Source: Luteibacter anthropi
GTDB taxonomy: Bacteria; Pseudomonadota; Gammaproteobacteria; Xanthomonadales; Rhodanobacteraceae
NCBI RefSeq assembly: GCF_011759365.1
Contig: NZ_JAARLZ010000001.1
Coordinates: 496,001-560,000 of the forward strand
DNA length: 64,000 nucleotides
Reading direction: 5' to 3'
Shown here: in pieces, positions 49,555 through 59,970 of the stretch
Layout of the letters: each line of letters starts with the position of its first letter
Numbering within the stretch: the first letter of the stretch is position 1
Notes under the pieces: generated by a model
What the model saw: the letters and a program-made list of their open reading frames with translations, nothing else
The model's database searches: none
Told to the model about the DNA's origin: nothing
Translations under genes and position numbers: made by a program

Positions 49555-49672
49555 CCGGCGGCCCGGAGGGGCTGCGGAAAAGGGTGACTGATGAGGAGCC
49601 TGACCGGCCCCTCCGGGCCGACCGACGTAGTGTGCGCGAGCGACATCTCAAACCCTGAGACCAATCCGCCCT

Positions 49673-49759
49673 TGTAGGAGCGCGCCTTGCGCGCGACCGG
49701 AATGGCCCGCACGTTGGCGATTTCGCGACAACCGGTCGCGCGCAAGGCGCGCTCCTACA
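49673..49759. repeat. REP/BIME inverted repeat, copy C
   Basis: Arms TGTAGGAGCGCGCCTTGCGC... from 49673 and the complement ending ...GCGCTCCTACA at 49759, with a 31-bp spacer. It lies between the convergent pigment half-operons. The right arm provides the TAG stop (49755-49757, minus strand) of the GT2 gene. Confidence 0.87.
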
Positions 49760-50516
49760 TGGTGATGGGGTGGTCGTCGATGATGGTGGGCAGGCTGCGC
49801 GAGCGGCGGTAGCTGGCCAGGATGTCGCCGTAGTGGAAGACGCGACCGATGGTGTAGGTGGTGATGCGGGTCACGTCGCGCACCGGCTGGAAGTGACTGA
49901 GCCGGAATTCGCCCTGGTAGCGCGAAGCGATGGGTACCGAGACGACGCCGATGCCGCGCTCCCGGCAGGCCGTGATGAGCAGGGCGGCCTCGAAGACGAA
50001 ATTCTCCGCATGCAGGTCGACCAGGTCGAGCGCTGCGCGCGGATAGAAACGCTGGCCGCTCTGTGTATCCACGATCGGCCTTCCGCATGCCCAGGAAATC
50101 CCCCAGTCAGCCACGGCGTTCGCACGGCGGCGACCGTTCGGCTGCTGCTGGCGATCGAGCAGGCGCGCGCCGATCACGATGCTGTCCGGATAGCTGCGAG
50201 CGGCGTCGAGAATGGCGGGAATATCGGATGCCAGGTGCTGGCCGTCGCCGTCCATCGTTACCACGCCGTCGCAGTCCATGCGCAGTGCTTCGCGAAAGCC
50301 CGAACGCAGCGCTTCGCCTTTGCCCCGGCGCTGCGGATGGCGGATCAGGGTTACCGGTAGCGCAGCTACGATATCCGGCGTGCGATCGGTGGAACCGTCA
50401 TCGACCACGATCACCGGCAGGCCCAGCAAGAGTGCATCGGCCACCACGCGGCCGATTGCCTTTTCCTCGTTGAGGCAGGGAATCAGTACACAGTTGCGGT
50501 CGACGTATGCGTTCAT
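49755..50516 (-). CDS. GT2 glycosyltransferase of the pigment cluster
   Basis: A 253-residue GT-A enzyme: CVLIPCLNEEKAIGRVVADA, VIVVDDGSTDRTPDIVAALP and the metal-binding VVTMDGDGQHLASD. It resembles the polyprenol-phosphate mannosyl/glucosyltransferase-like GT2 found in aryl-polyene clusters and may glycosylate the pigment or its lipid anchor. It ends at a TAG inside REP copy C and its ATG overlaps the chain-length-factor stop (ATGA). It lacks the C-terminal membrane spans of DPM-type enzymes. Confidence 0.8.
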   Translation of the reverse strand: MNAYVDRNCVLIPCLNEEKAIGRVVADALLLGLPVIVVDDGSTDRTPDIVAALPVTLIRHPQRRGKGEALRSGFREALRMDCDGVVTMDGDGQHLASDIPAILDAARSYPDSIVIGARLLDRQQQPNGRRRANAVADWGISWACGRPIVDTQSGQRFYPRAALDLVDLHAENFVFEAALLITACRERGIGVVSVPIASRYQGEFRLSHFQPVRDVTRITTYTIGRVFHYGDILASYRRSRSLPTIIDDHPITM

Positions 50517-51295
50517 GCGGGGTAACCCAGGTCGATGTGCAGATCGAGTCCCTGCGCTGCGGGAAGGCGCAGGGCGGTGGCATGTGTTCGCGCAAGCGCC
50601 GCCATCAATGGCACAGACAGGGCGCTGGGGTTGCTTGCGGCAAGCGTGTCCAGCCAGGCATCGCCGCTGGCCTGCGTGCCGATATTGCCCGGCTCGGGCG
50701 TGAGATCCATGCGTGCGGCCGCGCCTTGCGCATGCGGCGACAGCACCAGGGCCACGGCGAAGGCGCCGGTGCTGTCGGTCATCTCGCCCAGCGGGCCGCT
50801 GCCGGCGATGTCGTAGCAGGCCATGAGCACGGGGCGATCATCGGCCACGGCCTGCGCGGCGCTTTCCAGCAGGCAGGCACCGAAGGCGTGATGTCCACCC
50901 GATACCGCGCTGGAGGCCGCATGGCAGTGCGTGGCGATGGTCCAGTAGCCCGCGGGTGCGTTGTGCACGGAGTTATGGAACTTCGTTGGCGACAGCTCTC
51001 GCGGCGCATGCGCCAGCGTCTCGCACATGTAGTCGGTGATGGCCTGGTCGCCGTGCGCCGAGGCGAAGACGCAGGGAAGTGTCGCCACATCGAGGCCGCT
51101 CATGTATACGGCCTGTCCGGCTACGGCGGCGGCAAGCAGCACGCTTTCCGGTGCGCGGCGGCGCTCGTTCGGCGGCAGGATGTCGGCATTCGGGCGTGTG
51201 CTGGCGGAGGGTTCTGCCTTTCCGGCCACGATGTCGCTGAAGCCATGCCAGTCCGACGCTCCCGGCGCCCACAGGCCGATGCCGTGAACCCACAC
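50513..51295 (-). CDS. Ketosynthase chain-length factor-like protein
   Basis: A 260-residue protein of the short beta-ketoacyl-synthase family (ketoacyl-synt_2 type). The N-terminus VWVHGIGLWAPGASDWHGFS is characteristic of aryl-polyene chain-length factors, and NAPAGYWTIATHCHAASSAV marks the pseudo-active site, which lacks the normal Cys-His-His triad. It should pair with the next ketosynthase and set polyene length. The start is uncertain: GTG 51295 fits the family; the frame is open to 51433 inside the ketosynthase gene. The overlap with GT2 is four bases. Confidence 0.75.
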   Translation of the reverse strand: MWVHGIGLWAPGASDWHGFSDIVAGKAEPSASTRPNADILPPNERRRAPESVLLAAAVAGQAVYMSGLDVATLPCVFASAHGDQAITDYMCETLAHAPRELSPTKFHNSVHNAPAGYWTIATHCHAASSAVSGGHHAFGACLLESAAQAVADDRPVLMACYDIAGSGPLGEMTDSTGAFAVALVLSPHAQGAAARMDLTPEPGNIGTQASGDAWLDTLAASNPSALSVPLMAALARTHATALRLPAAQGLDLHIDLGYPA

Positions 51296-51309
51296 GGTAA
51301 GGGCGGCGC

Positions 51310-52512
51310 TCAGGCCGGTACTCCCTGCCGGGCGAAGGCAAGGCAGGCATTGTTGCCGCCGAAACCGAAGGAGTTGCTGAGTGCGATGCGCAGTTCGGCC
51401 TGCTCGGCCTGCCACGCCATCTGCGGGCCACACAGCGGATCAGGCGAGTCGGCACCCAGATTGGCGGGAACCACGCCATCGCGCATGGCGAGCAGGGTGA
51501 TGGCCGCTTCGAGGATGCCGGCGGCGCCCAGCGTGTGGCCAGTAAAACCCTTCGTGGAGCTGGCGCGTGTGGTGGCCGGGAAGAACCGGGTCAGCAGGGC
51601 GGCTTCCACCTCGTCGTTCTTCTGGCTCGCCGTGCCGTGAAGGTTGAGATAGTCGACATCGGCAGGGGTGATGCCTGCGCGTTCAAGCGTGTCGCGCAGG
51701 GCGAGTTCGGCGCCGAGCCCTTCCGGATGCGGCGTGGACATGTGGTGCGCATCGCTGGCTTCGCCATAGCCGATGAGCAGGGGCGCGTCTTCGTTCTCGC
51801 GTGGACGCTCGATCAGTGCGAAGCCGGCGGCCTCGCCGATGGAGATACCGTCGCGCGCCGCATCGAAGGGGCGGCATGGCGTCGGCGACACCAGCTCCAG
51901 CGAATTGAAACCGAACAGCACGCTGTCGCAGAGCGTATCCGTGCCACCGACGACGGCGGCATCGATCAGGCCCAGGCGGATCATGCGCTCGGCGTTGGCG
52001 AACACTTTCGCGCTCGACGAACATGCCGTGGCGACGGTGAGGCAGGGGCCTTCCAGGTCGAACACCGCGGCGACGAAACCGGCAAGCGAGTGCGGCGTGT
52101 GCAAGGCAGGGCGGTGCAGGTCGGCAGGCATGTGGCCGTGATCCAGGCGCCGGTACCCTTCTTCGGTGGCGCCGATGCTGGCCGTGGACGTGCCCAGCAA
52201 CACGGCTACACGCGATGCACCGTAGCGGTGGCGCGCATCGCGTACGGCATCGGCGAAGCCGTCCTGCTGCAGCGCGATCCAGGCAAGACGATTGTTACGG
52301 CAATCCCATTCGGCGAACGGGCGGGGCAGGGCTTCGTCTTCGATACCGTCGACGCGTCCGATCCAGCAGTCCAGCGGTGCCGAACTGATGTCGTTGGGAC
52401 GCAGGCCACCGCGCGAGGTGGCCAGGGCTTGCGCGTGGGCATCGAGGCCGCGTCCGAGCGCGGAGGTGGCGGTATAGGCGCGAATGGCCAGGGGTGACAT
52501 GGGATGAGGCAT
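51310..52512 (-). CDS. Beta-ketoacyl-ACP synthase (pigment ketosynthase)
   Basis: A 400-residue KAS I/II-type ketosynthase. Catalytic Cys164 lies in TVATACSSSAKVF, and the two active-site histidines in NLHGTASQKND and GFTGHTLGAAG. It elongates the aryl starter with malonyl-ACP units. It is first in a leftward operon with the chain-length factor and GT2, convergent with the ACP-to-dehydratase operon. ATG 52512 or the ATG 12 bases downstream could both serve as start. Confidence 0.9.
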   Translation of the reverse strand: MPHPMSPLAIRAYTATSALGRGLDAHAQALATSRGGLRPNDISSAPLDCWIGRVDGIEDEALPRPFAEWDCRNNRLAWIALQQDGFADAVRDARHRYGASRVAVLLGTSTASIGATEEGYRRLDHGHMPADLHRPALHTPHSLAGFVAAVFDLEGPCLTVATACSSSAKVFANAERMIRLGLIDAAVVGGTDTLCDSVLFGFNSLELVSPTPCRPFDAARDGISIGEAAGFALIERPRENEDAPLLIGYGEASDAHHMSTPHPEGLGAELALRDTLERAGITPADVDYLNLHGTASQKNDEVEAALLTRFFPATTRASSTKGFTGHTLGAAGILEAAITLLAMRDGVVPANLGADSPDPLCGPQMAWQAEQAELRIALSNSFGFGGNNACLAFARQGVPA

Positions 52513-52623
52513 GGCGGGAGCCTAGCGTTTTTGATCCCTAGCGTCGCGTGAACGCCGCACCGGGATTCAGCCAGCGGCACTGGCGGGTACACTGCGCGTT
52601 TTCCCGGACGCCTCGGAAGCGCT

Positions 52624-53331
52624 ATGTCCTCCGGTCTGCTGAAGCCCTTGCGGCGTGGCGTATGGCGCTACCTGAGTGATCGCGACATCCTCGTGGCGGC
52701 CTTCGTCACGGCGTTTGCCTGCGTGGGCAGCCTGGGCCTGCTGTATGTGGCGCACCTGGTACGGGTGATCCGGCTGGCGCGGGGTGCGCCGGTGCGGGCA
52801 GGGCATCGCGGCGTGTTCCTGGTGTTCGGTCGTCGCCTCGTCGATGACCGGCCCGAGGCCGATTTTGCCGCCCGTCTTTCGCGGGCCCGGGATAACGCAC
52901 TCGACGGGCGCGCGGACCGTGTCCTGTTGCTGGGTGGCCTGAGTGGGGGCGGCATAAGCGAGGCAGAGGCCGGGCGTCGCTGGCTTCAGGCACGCGACTG
53001 GCCCCCTGGCGTGCCGCTGGATCTGGAGCAGATATCCATCGATTCCCTGGAAAACCTGCGTCACGCCCGGGAGCTGCTCAGGGCCGGCGACGAAGCTCCG
53101 TTGCCGCCCGTCTGGCTGGTCACCAGCCGCTACCATCTCGCCCGCTGCATGTACCTCGCCGGACGCCTGGGCTTCGACGCCTCTGCGCTGGGGGCGGAAG
53201 AAGCCATGCCGTGGACGCGGCGCTATCTGCTGCGCATGGCGATGGAGGCCGGCTACCTCATGTGGATCGATACGGGCATGCGCTGGGCGGCGCTTACCGG
53301 CAACCGCCGCATGGCTGCACGCATCGCCTGA
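52624..53331 (+). CDS. YdcF-like DUF218 membrane protein
   Basis: A 235-residue protein with one N-terminal membrane span (about 23-47, ILVAAFVTAFACVGSLGLLY). The DUF218 core shows GVFLVFGRRLVDDRPEADF, VLLLGGLSGGGISEAEAGR, DSLENLRHARELL and WLVTSRYHLARCMYLAGRLG. DUF218 proteins include ElyC and SanA, linked to envelope and vancomycin-related phenotypes; the reaction is not known. It diverges from the pigment ketosynthase gene and precedes hemF on the same strand. Confidence 0.8.
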   Translation: MSSGLLKPLRRGVWRYLSDRDILVAAFVTAFACVGSLGLLYVAHLVRVIRLARGAPVRAGHRGVFLVFGRRLVDDRPEADFAARLSRARDNALDGRADRVLLLGGLSGGGISEAEAGRRWLQARDWPPGVPLDLEQISIDSLENLRHARELLRAGDEAPLPPVWLVTSRYHLARCMYLAGRLGFDASALGAEEAMPWTRRYLLRMAMEAGYLMWIDTGMRWAALTGNRRMAARIA

Positions 53332-54321
<990 letters not shown>

Positions 54322-54325
54322 GGGT

Positions 54326-54413
54326 GGTCGCGCGCAAGGCGCGCTCCTACAGGGGCATGGCGTAGCCGTTCGCGAGGCGTGCTCCCTTGTAGGAGCGCGC
54401 CTCGCGCGCGACC
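54326..54413. repeat. REP element pair, copy D, in opposite orientation
   Basis: Two arms as in copies A-C but in swapped order: GGTCGCGCGCAAGG...CCTACA at 54326-54351 and TGTAGGAGC...GCGCGACC at 54388-54413. The central 36 bp also read GCGAGGCGTGCTCC, a decayed third arm. It lies between hemF and the convergent VNG-repeat gene. Confidence 0.8.
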
Positions 54414-54442
54414 ATTCGAAGCGATATCGGCAACAAATCCCC

Positions 54443-55099
54443 TTACGGAGCCGACCCCGAGAACTTCTTCGCCGTCGCGCCGCTCACGTTACCCACCGAT
54501 GCCGAATCGCTCACGAACAGATCCACCGGACGCTCGAAGGTAAGGTCACCCTTCACCACGGCATGCGGCCCGATCACGACCTTGGGATTGCGGTTCTCGC
54601 TGCGCCAGTTGTTGCCCTGCGGCTTCTTGTAGAGGACACCGCCCTCCACCTGCGAATTCGCACCCACGGTGAGGTCGGCATTGACCGTCTCGATGCCCTG
54701 GCCCACATGGGCGGCGTCCAGCTCGATCTCGCCATTGACGTTGTACAGGCGGCCCTTCACGTCGGCGCCCTTGTCCAGCGAGACACGGCCATTCACCGAC
54801 TTCAGGTCGCCGCTCACCTTCGCGTTGCTGTTCAGCGTGATGGCGCCATTGACCGTGTTCACCTGGTCGGCCGAGGCCGAATCGCCCAGCTTCACCGAAC
54901 CATTCACCGTCTGCGCCTTCTGCACCACCGCGCGGTCGCCGACGCGGACGCTGCCGTTGACGGTGCTGACCTTGTCCACGTGTTCGCCGGAGGATACCTC
55001 CACCGAGCCGTTGACCTTGTTGTAGGGGTCGGTGTCCCGCGCCATGGCGCTGCCGGCAACGGAAAGGGCGACGAGGATCGAAAGCAGGGTGCGGCGCAT
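54443..55099 (-). CDS. Exported VNG-repeat beta-solenoid protein
   Basis: A 218-residue protein with signal peptide MRRTLLSILVALSVAGSAMA. After residue 25 there are seven tandem repeats of 18-19 residues, each starting VNG or VNA (VNGSVEV, VNGSVRV, VNGSVKL, VNGAITL, VNGRVSL, VNGEIEL, VNADLTV), a pattern expected for a right-handed beta-helix. A distinct C-terminal part (KVVIGPHAVVKGDLTFERPV) has bactofilin-like turns. I do not know its function; the surface could act as an envelope scaffold. It diverges from gpmA. Confidence 0.75.
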   Translation of the reverse strand: MRRTLLSILVALSVAGSAMARDTDPYNKVNGSVEVSSGEHVDKVSTVNGSVRVGDRAVVQKAQTVNGSVKLGDSASADQVNTVNGAITLNSNAKVSGDLKSVNGRVSLDKGADVKGRLYNVNGEIELDAAHVGQGIETVNADLTVGANSQVEGGVLYKKPQGNNWRSENRNPKVVIGPHAVVKGDLTFERPVDLFVSDSASVGNVSGATAKKFSGSAP

Positions 55100-55244
55100 G
55101 GTGTGTTACTCCACGAGTAGGCTGGTAGGCCTAGGATGCCCCTTGCGGCCGCAAGGTTTAGCGTGACTTCCGGCAGGGTCCCGAAGTTGACGGCCCCAGG
55201 GCCACGGCCCACCATCGCCTTTTTCCCTCGCAGCGTTGGACGCC

Positions 55245-55985
55245 ATGTACAAGCTCGTCATGATCCGCCACGGCCAGTCGGCCTGGAACCTCGAAAACCG
55301 CTTCAGCGGCTGGGCCGATGTCGACCTCAGCGAGCTGGGCGTGAAGGAAGCCCAGGAGGCCGGCCGCCTGCTCAAGGAAGCCGGCTTCACCTTCGACCTG
55401 GCCCACACCTCCTACCTCAAGCGCGCCGTGCGCACGCTGTGGCACGTGCAGGACGCGATGGACCTGATGTGGATCCCGGTGGTTACCGACTGGCGTCTCA
55501 ACGAGCGCCACTACGGTGCGCTGACCGGCCTCAACAAGGCCGAGACCGCCGCGAAATACGGCGACGACCAGGTGAAGATCTGGCGCCGCAGCTACGACAC
55601 CCCGCCGCCGGCGCTGAAGCCGGGCGAGATGTCCTTCGCCGACGACGCCCGCTACGAAGGCATCGCCGACGTACCGCTCACCGAATGCCTGAAGGACACC
55701 GTGGCCCGCGTGCTGCCGTACTGGCACGAGGTGCTGGCCCCGGCGATCACCTCGGGCAGGAACGTGCTGATGGCGGCCCATGGCAACTCCATGCGCGCGC
55801 TGGTGAAGTACTTCGACAACATCTCGGATGACGACATCGCCGAGCTGAACATCCCCAACGGCATCCCGCTGGTGTATGAATTCGACGCCGATCTGAAGCC
55901 GGTGAAGCACTACTACCTGGGCGACCAGGCCGAGATCGCCGCCAAGATGGCCGCCGTGGCCAACCAGGGCAAGGCCTCGGCGTAA
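55245..55985 (+). CDS. gpmA: 2,3-bisphosphoglycerate-dependent phosphoglycerate mutase
   Basis: A 246-residue dPGM of glycolysis, interconverting 3- and 2-phosphoglycerate. The phosphohistidine site is [15 protein letters not shown] (His9), with [30 protein letters not shown] and the second His in [18 protein letters not shown] 55245 is used over the in-frame TTG at 55236 since the family begins with KLV-RHG. It diverges from the VNG-repeat gene. Confidence 0.96.
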   Translation: MYKLVMIRHGQSAWNLENRFSGWADVDLSELGVKEAQEAGRLLKEAGFTFDLAHTSYLKRAVRTLWHVQDAMDLMWIPVVTDWRLNERHYGALTGLNKAETAAKYGDDQVKIWRRSYDTPPPALKPGEMSFADDARYEGIADVPLTECLKDTVARVLPYWHEVLAPAITSGRNVLMAAHGNSMRALVKYFDNISDDDIAELNIPNGIPLVYEFDADLKPVKHYYLGDQAEIAAKMAAVANQGKASA

Positions 55986-56125
55986 GCCGCGCCGCGCCTG
56001 GCCGCCTTCGTCCAGGCGGCGGGACGGGCTGACAGTCGTCACCCGCAAAGGGTGGCGACTGGCCCTCGTGGCGGCACCGGCGCGTGGCTAAGCTGTGCCC
56101 ATCCGACGAACGCGAGAGCCTCGCC

Positions 56126-56677
56126 ATGCTTGCCCAGATCGCCACGCAGTCCCCCGCTTCCCTGTTTACCCCGATCCTCATCGGCGGCCTGGTGGCATTT
56201 GCCATCTATCGCCGGGTGCGCGGCAGCTTCGGCCGGCAGCCGATCCGCACGCGCCGCATGACGGGTCGCGTGGTGTTGTTCGGGGTGATCGCCCTGCTGA
56301 TCCTGTCCTCGGGCCTGCAGGACATCCGCCTGGCGGAGGGCGGCTTCGCGGGGCTGCTGGTGGGCGGCGCCCTGGGCCTGCTGGGGCTGCGCCTGACCCG
56401 CTTCGAGCTGGGCACCGGCGGCCAGGATTGCTACATCCCCAATCCATGGATCGGCGCAGCGCTGACGGCCCTGTTGCTGGGCCGCCTGGCCTGGCGCTTC
56501 CTGGTGCTGGCGCCCATGTTCGGCGGTGCGCAGGCGCACCCGCATGCACCGGCACCGGGTAACAGCCCGCTCACGATGGTGATCGCCGGGCTGACCATCG
56601 GCTACTACATGGCCTACTACATCGGCATCCTGATGCACCACCGCCGCTTCAAGCGGCTGGGGCAGGCCGCGGCCTGA
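56126..56677 (+). CDS. CcdC-like (DUF1453-type) membrane protein
   Basis: A 183-residue integral membrane protein with about five hydrophobic segments (about 12-27, 48-62, 70-86, 110-130, 150-170). The layout IRTRRMTGRVVLFGVIALLI and YMAYYIGILMHHRRFKRLG resembles the CcdC/DUF1453 family, members of which are found with cytochrome c maturation genes in Firmicutes; no such partner is near. ATG 56126 has weak ribosome-binding context, and the frame is open from 56084. The function is unknown. Confidence 0.65.
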   Translation: MLAQIATQSPASLFTPILIGGLVAFAIYRRVRGSFGRQPIRTRRMTGRVVLFGVIALLILSSGLQDIRLAEGGFAGLLVGGALGLLGLRLTRFELGTGGQDCYIPNPWIGAALTALLLGRLAWRFLVLAPMFGGAQAHPHAPAPGNSPLTMVIAGLTIGYYMAYYIGILMHHRRFKRLGQAAA

Positions 56678-56701
56678 GGATGCCCTTAAGGACGACGCCC
56701 C

Positions 56702-57145
<444 letters not shown>

Positions 57146-57220
57146 GACGTGTGGGCGTACGCCTATAGCGCCTACAATCCCATCACTTAGAATTCATTCC
57201 ACGACATCGAGGTGCGCAAG

Positions 57221-57475
57221 ATGGATGTGCAGGGTATCGATCAACTCGCACAGCGATTGGCATCGTTGGTTCCGCCAGGGTTGGCGCAAGCGCGTGAGGA
57301 CATGCACGCCAACATCAAAGACATTCTGGCGCAGGGATTACGCCGCCTCGATCTCGTAACCCGCGAGGAATTCGACGTCCAGAGCCAGGTCCTGGCCCGT
57401 ACGCGCGAAAAGCTCGAAAGTTTGGAAAAGCGCATCGCTGATCTCGAAGTCAGCGCAGCGCACGGCGGCCAGTAG
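57221..57475 (+). CDS. ubiK: Ubiquinone biosynthesis accessory factor UbiK
   Basis: An 84-residue protein of the BMFP/YqiC family. The mid-region RRLDLVTREEFDVQSQVLAR and the coiled coil EKLESLEKRIADLE match E. coli YqiC (UbiK), which binds UbiJ and supports late ubiquinone synthesis, forming a trimer with membrane affinity. ATG 57221 is chosen over a GTG nine bases earlier because GAGG lies at good spacing. It is divergent from glnB and precedes comM. Confidence 0.92.
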   Translation: MDVQGIDQLAQRLASLVPPGLAQAREDMHANIKDILAQGLRRLDLVTREEFDVQSQVLARTREKLESLEKRIADLEVSAAHGGQ

Positions 57476-57648
57476 GACTGACCGCAAGTCCCGGGACCGC
57501 CTCCGATCCGTCACCCTCACCCCGAGAGCGGTCGGGGGCGGTTATTTTCCCCGCCGGCGCAAGGAGCGCGTATGCGAACAGGATCCCCGCAGGATCGACG
57601 ACGTTCGCTACCCGGCCAAATCCGTTACCGGTTACGATACCTCCACTT

Positions 57649-59151
57649 ATGAGTCTCGCGGTCACCTTGTCGCGGGCGCAGGAAGGTGTTGCCGCGCCGC
57701 AGGTCGTCGTCGAGGTTCACCTGTCCGGCGGCCTGCCCTCCACGTCCATCGTCGGCCTGCCCGAAGCGGCGGTGCGCGAGGCGCGTGACCGCGTCCGGGT
57801 AGCCATCCAGAACACCGCCTTCGAGTATCCCAACCGCCGGGTCACCGTGAACCTGGCGCCCGCCGAGTTGCCGAAGGATGGCGGACGTTTCGACCTCGCC
57901 ATCGCCCTGGGCATCCTCGCCGCCGGCTCACAGGTGCCCCGCGAACGGCTCGACGACTGTGAATTCCTGGGCGAGCTGGCCCTGTCCGGCGAGCTCCGCC
58001 CCGTGTCCGGCATCCTTCCCGCCCTGATCCGCGCCCGTCGCAGCGGCCGTCGCATCGTCGTACCTCGTGCCAATGCCGCCGAGGCCGCCATCATCGGCGA
58101 GGCCGATGTACTGCTTGCCGACAGCCTTGCCGAGGTCTGCGCCTGGCTGAGCGGGCAGGTCGAGCTGGTGCCACCACCGGTATCCACCGACTTCTACGAC
58201 CTGCCGCAGTCCGGCCCCGACATGGGCGACATCCGGGGCCAGCACCAGGCGCGCCGGGCACTGGAGATCGCCGCGGCCGGCGGCCACCACCTGCTTCTCA
58301 TCGGCCCGCCCGGCACCGGCAAGACCATGCTGGCCGAACGCCTGCCCGGCATTCTTCCACCCATGACTGAATCCGAGGCGCTGGAGAGCTGCGCCATCCG
58401 CTCACTGGCTGGCGAAGATATCGATCCGGAAGGCTGGCGCCGCCGTCCCTTCCGCGCCCCGCATCACACGGCATCGGGCGTGGCACTGGTCGGCGGCGGC
58501 TCCTGCCCCCGCCCGGGCGAAATCTCGCTGGCGCATAACGGCGTGCTGTTCCTCGACGAGCTTCCCGAGTTCTCGCGGCATGTCCTCGAAGTGCTCCGCG
58601 AGCCACTGGAATCCGGGCAGATCGTTATCTCCCGTGCCGCGCGCCAGTCCACCTTTCCGGCGGAATTCCAGCTGGTCGCTGCAATGAATCCCTGCCCCTG
58701 CGGTTACGCAGGCGATCCGTTGCACGAATGCCGCTGCACGCCGGATCAGGTGCAGCGCTACCGTTCGCGCATTTCCGGCCCGCTGCTCGATCGCATCGAT
58801 CTGTGCGTGGAAGTACCGCGCGTCCCCATCTCGGCCCTCACGGCCGGCCCTTCACCCATGGACGAAGATAGCGCCACGGTGCGCCGTCGCGTCATCACGG
58901 CGCGTGAGAAGGCGCTGCTGCGTTCGGGGCAGAGCAATGCGGAACTGAGCGTCGTGAACCTGGAGCGGGACTGCGCGTTGCCGCATGCGGAGCGCGAGTG
59001 GCTTGAATCGGCACTCGACAAGCTGGGTGCCTCCGCACGCGCCTATCACCGCATTCTCCGCGTGGCGCGCACCATCGCCGATCTAGAAGGCGGCACGGGG
59101 TGTGTCGAACAGCCGCATCTGGCGGAAGCGCTTCATTACCGGCGTTTCTGA
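57649..59151 (+). CDS. comM: ComM/YifB-type AAA+ helicase (Mg-chelatase-like)
   Basis: A 500-residue ComM. In naturally competent bacteria it is a hexameric helicase extending branch migration during recombination of donor DNA. An N-terminal Lon-protease-like ChlI domain (about 20-145), Walker A LIGPPGTGKTMLAERLPGIL near 222, Walker B VLFLDELPEF and a C-terminal chlI domain are seen. CPCGYAGDPLHECRC is the family's zinc-like cysteine cluster. With dprA it points to a transformation toolkit. Confidence 0.94.
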   Translation: MSLAVTLSRAQEGVAAPQVVVEVHLSGGLPSTSIVGLPEAAVREARDRVRVAIQNTAFEYPNRRVTVNLAPAELPKDGGRFDLAIALGILAAGSQVPRERLDDCEFLGELALSGELRPVSGILPALIRARRSGRRIVVPRANAAEAAIIGEADVLLADSLAEVCAWLSGQVELVPPPVSTDFYDLPQSGPDMGDIRGQHQARRALEIAAAGGHHLLLIGPPGTGKTMLAERLPGILPPMTESEALESCAIRSLAGEDIDPEGWRRRPFRAPHHTASGVALVGGGSCPRPGEISLAHNGVLFLDELPEFSRHVLEVLREPLESGQIVISRAARQSTFPAEFQLVAAMNPCPCGYAGDPLHECRCTPDQVQRYRSRISGPLLDRIDLCVEVPRVPISALTAGPSPMDEDSATVRRRVITAREKALLRSGQSNAELSVVNLERDCALPHAEREWLESALDKLGASARAYHRILRVARTIADLEGGTGCVEQPHLAEALHYRRF

Positions 59152-59193
59152 TCGACGTGAGCCGGCGAAACCAGCGTTGCTGGCAGCCTGCAC

Positions 59194-59970
59194 TCAGCTC
59201 ATGGCACAAAGCGGCTTTTCGTCAGGCCTGAGCGTCAGCACTCGCACGCCGTGTCGTGTCACGGCCACCGTATGTTCGAACTGTGCGGACAACTTGCCGT
59301 CACGCGTGTACACCGGCCATTGATCGGGATGCGACACGATGGCGGGCCTGCCCTCGTTGAGCATCGGCTCGATGGTGAAGGTCATGCCTTCCTGCAATTC
59401 GACGCCCGTGCCGCGATGTCCGTAGTGGAGCACCTGCGGGTCTTCGTGCATCTCCCGGCCGATGCCATGGCCACAGAATTCCTTGACCACGCTATACCCG
59501 TGTTCGCGCGCGTGGCGGGCGATAGCGTGACCGATGTCGCCAAGGCGTGCGCCGGGGCGTACTTCGGCGATGCCTTTCCACATGGCCTGGTAGGTCACAT
59601 CGACCAGGCGCCGGGCTGCATAGCCGACTTCGCCGATCAGGTAAGTGGTGCTGGAATCGGCAACGTAGCCGTCTTTTTCCAGCGTGATATCCAGGTTGAC
59701 GATCTGCCCGTTACGCAGAATATCGTCTTCCGACGGCATGCCATGGCATACGACGTTGTCGATCGAGGCGTTCAGTACATAGGGAAAGTCATACTGTCCC
59801 TTGCTGGCAGGGCGAGCCTTCAGTTCATCGACGATCATGCGCTCGACGAAATCGTTGATCTGCATCGTGCTCATGCCTTCCATGGGCAGGCGATCAAGGG
59901 CATGGAATACGGAGGCCAGCAAGCGGCCGGATTCCGCCATGCGAACGATTTCGTCGGGCTGCTTGATCAC
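59194..59970 (-). CDS. map: Methionine aminopeptidase type I, coupled to a ParD-like gene
   Basis: A 258-residue MetAP. Five metal ligands are visible: Asp in VNLDITLEKDG, Asp in YVADSSTTYL, His in EFCGHGIGREMHED, Glu in MTFTIEPML and Glu in SAQFEHTVAVT. It removes initiator methionine. The start is GTG 59970, overlapping the ParD-like stop as GTGA; no ATG fits. Most proteobacteria keep map near rpsB-tsf, so this may be a second copy. Its coupling to a ParD-like antitoxin-type gene is unusual. Confidence 0.88.
   Translation of the reverse strand: MIKQPDEIVRMAESGRLLASVFHALDRLPMEGMSTMQINDFVERMIVDELKARPASKGQYDFPYVLNASIDNVVCHGMPSEDDILRNGQIVNLDITLEKDGYVADSSTTYLIGEVGYAARRLVDVTYQAMWKGIAEVRPGARLGDIGHAIARHAREHGYSVVKEFCGHGIGREMHEDPQVLHYGHRGTGVELQEGMTFTIEPMLNEGRPAIVSHPDQWPVYTRDGKLSAQFEHTVAVTRHGVRVLTLRPDEKPLCAMS

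Noticed and set aside
50513-51433. Extending the chain-length factor to the codon at 51433
   Set aside because: The added 46 residues lie inside the ketosynthase gene and show no similarity to the family N-terminus, which begins around VWVHGIGLWAPG.
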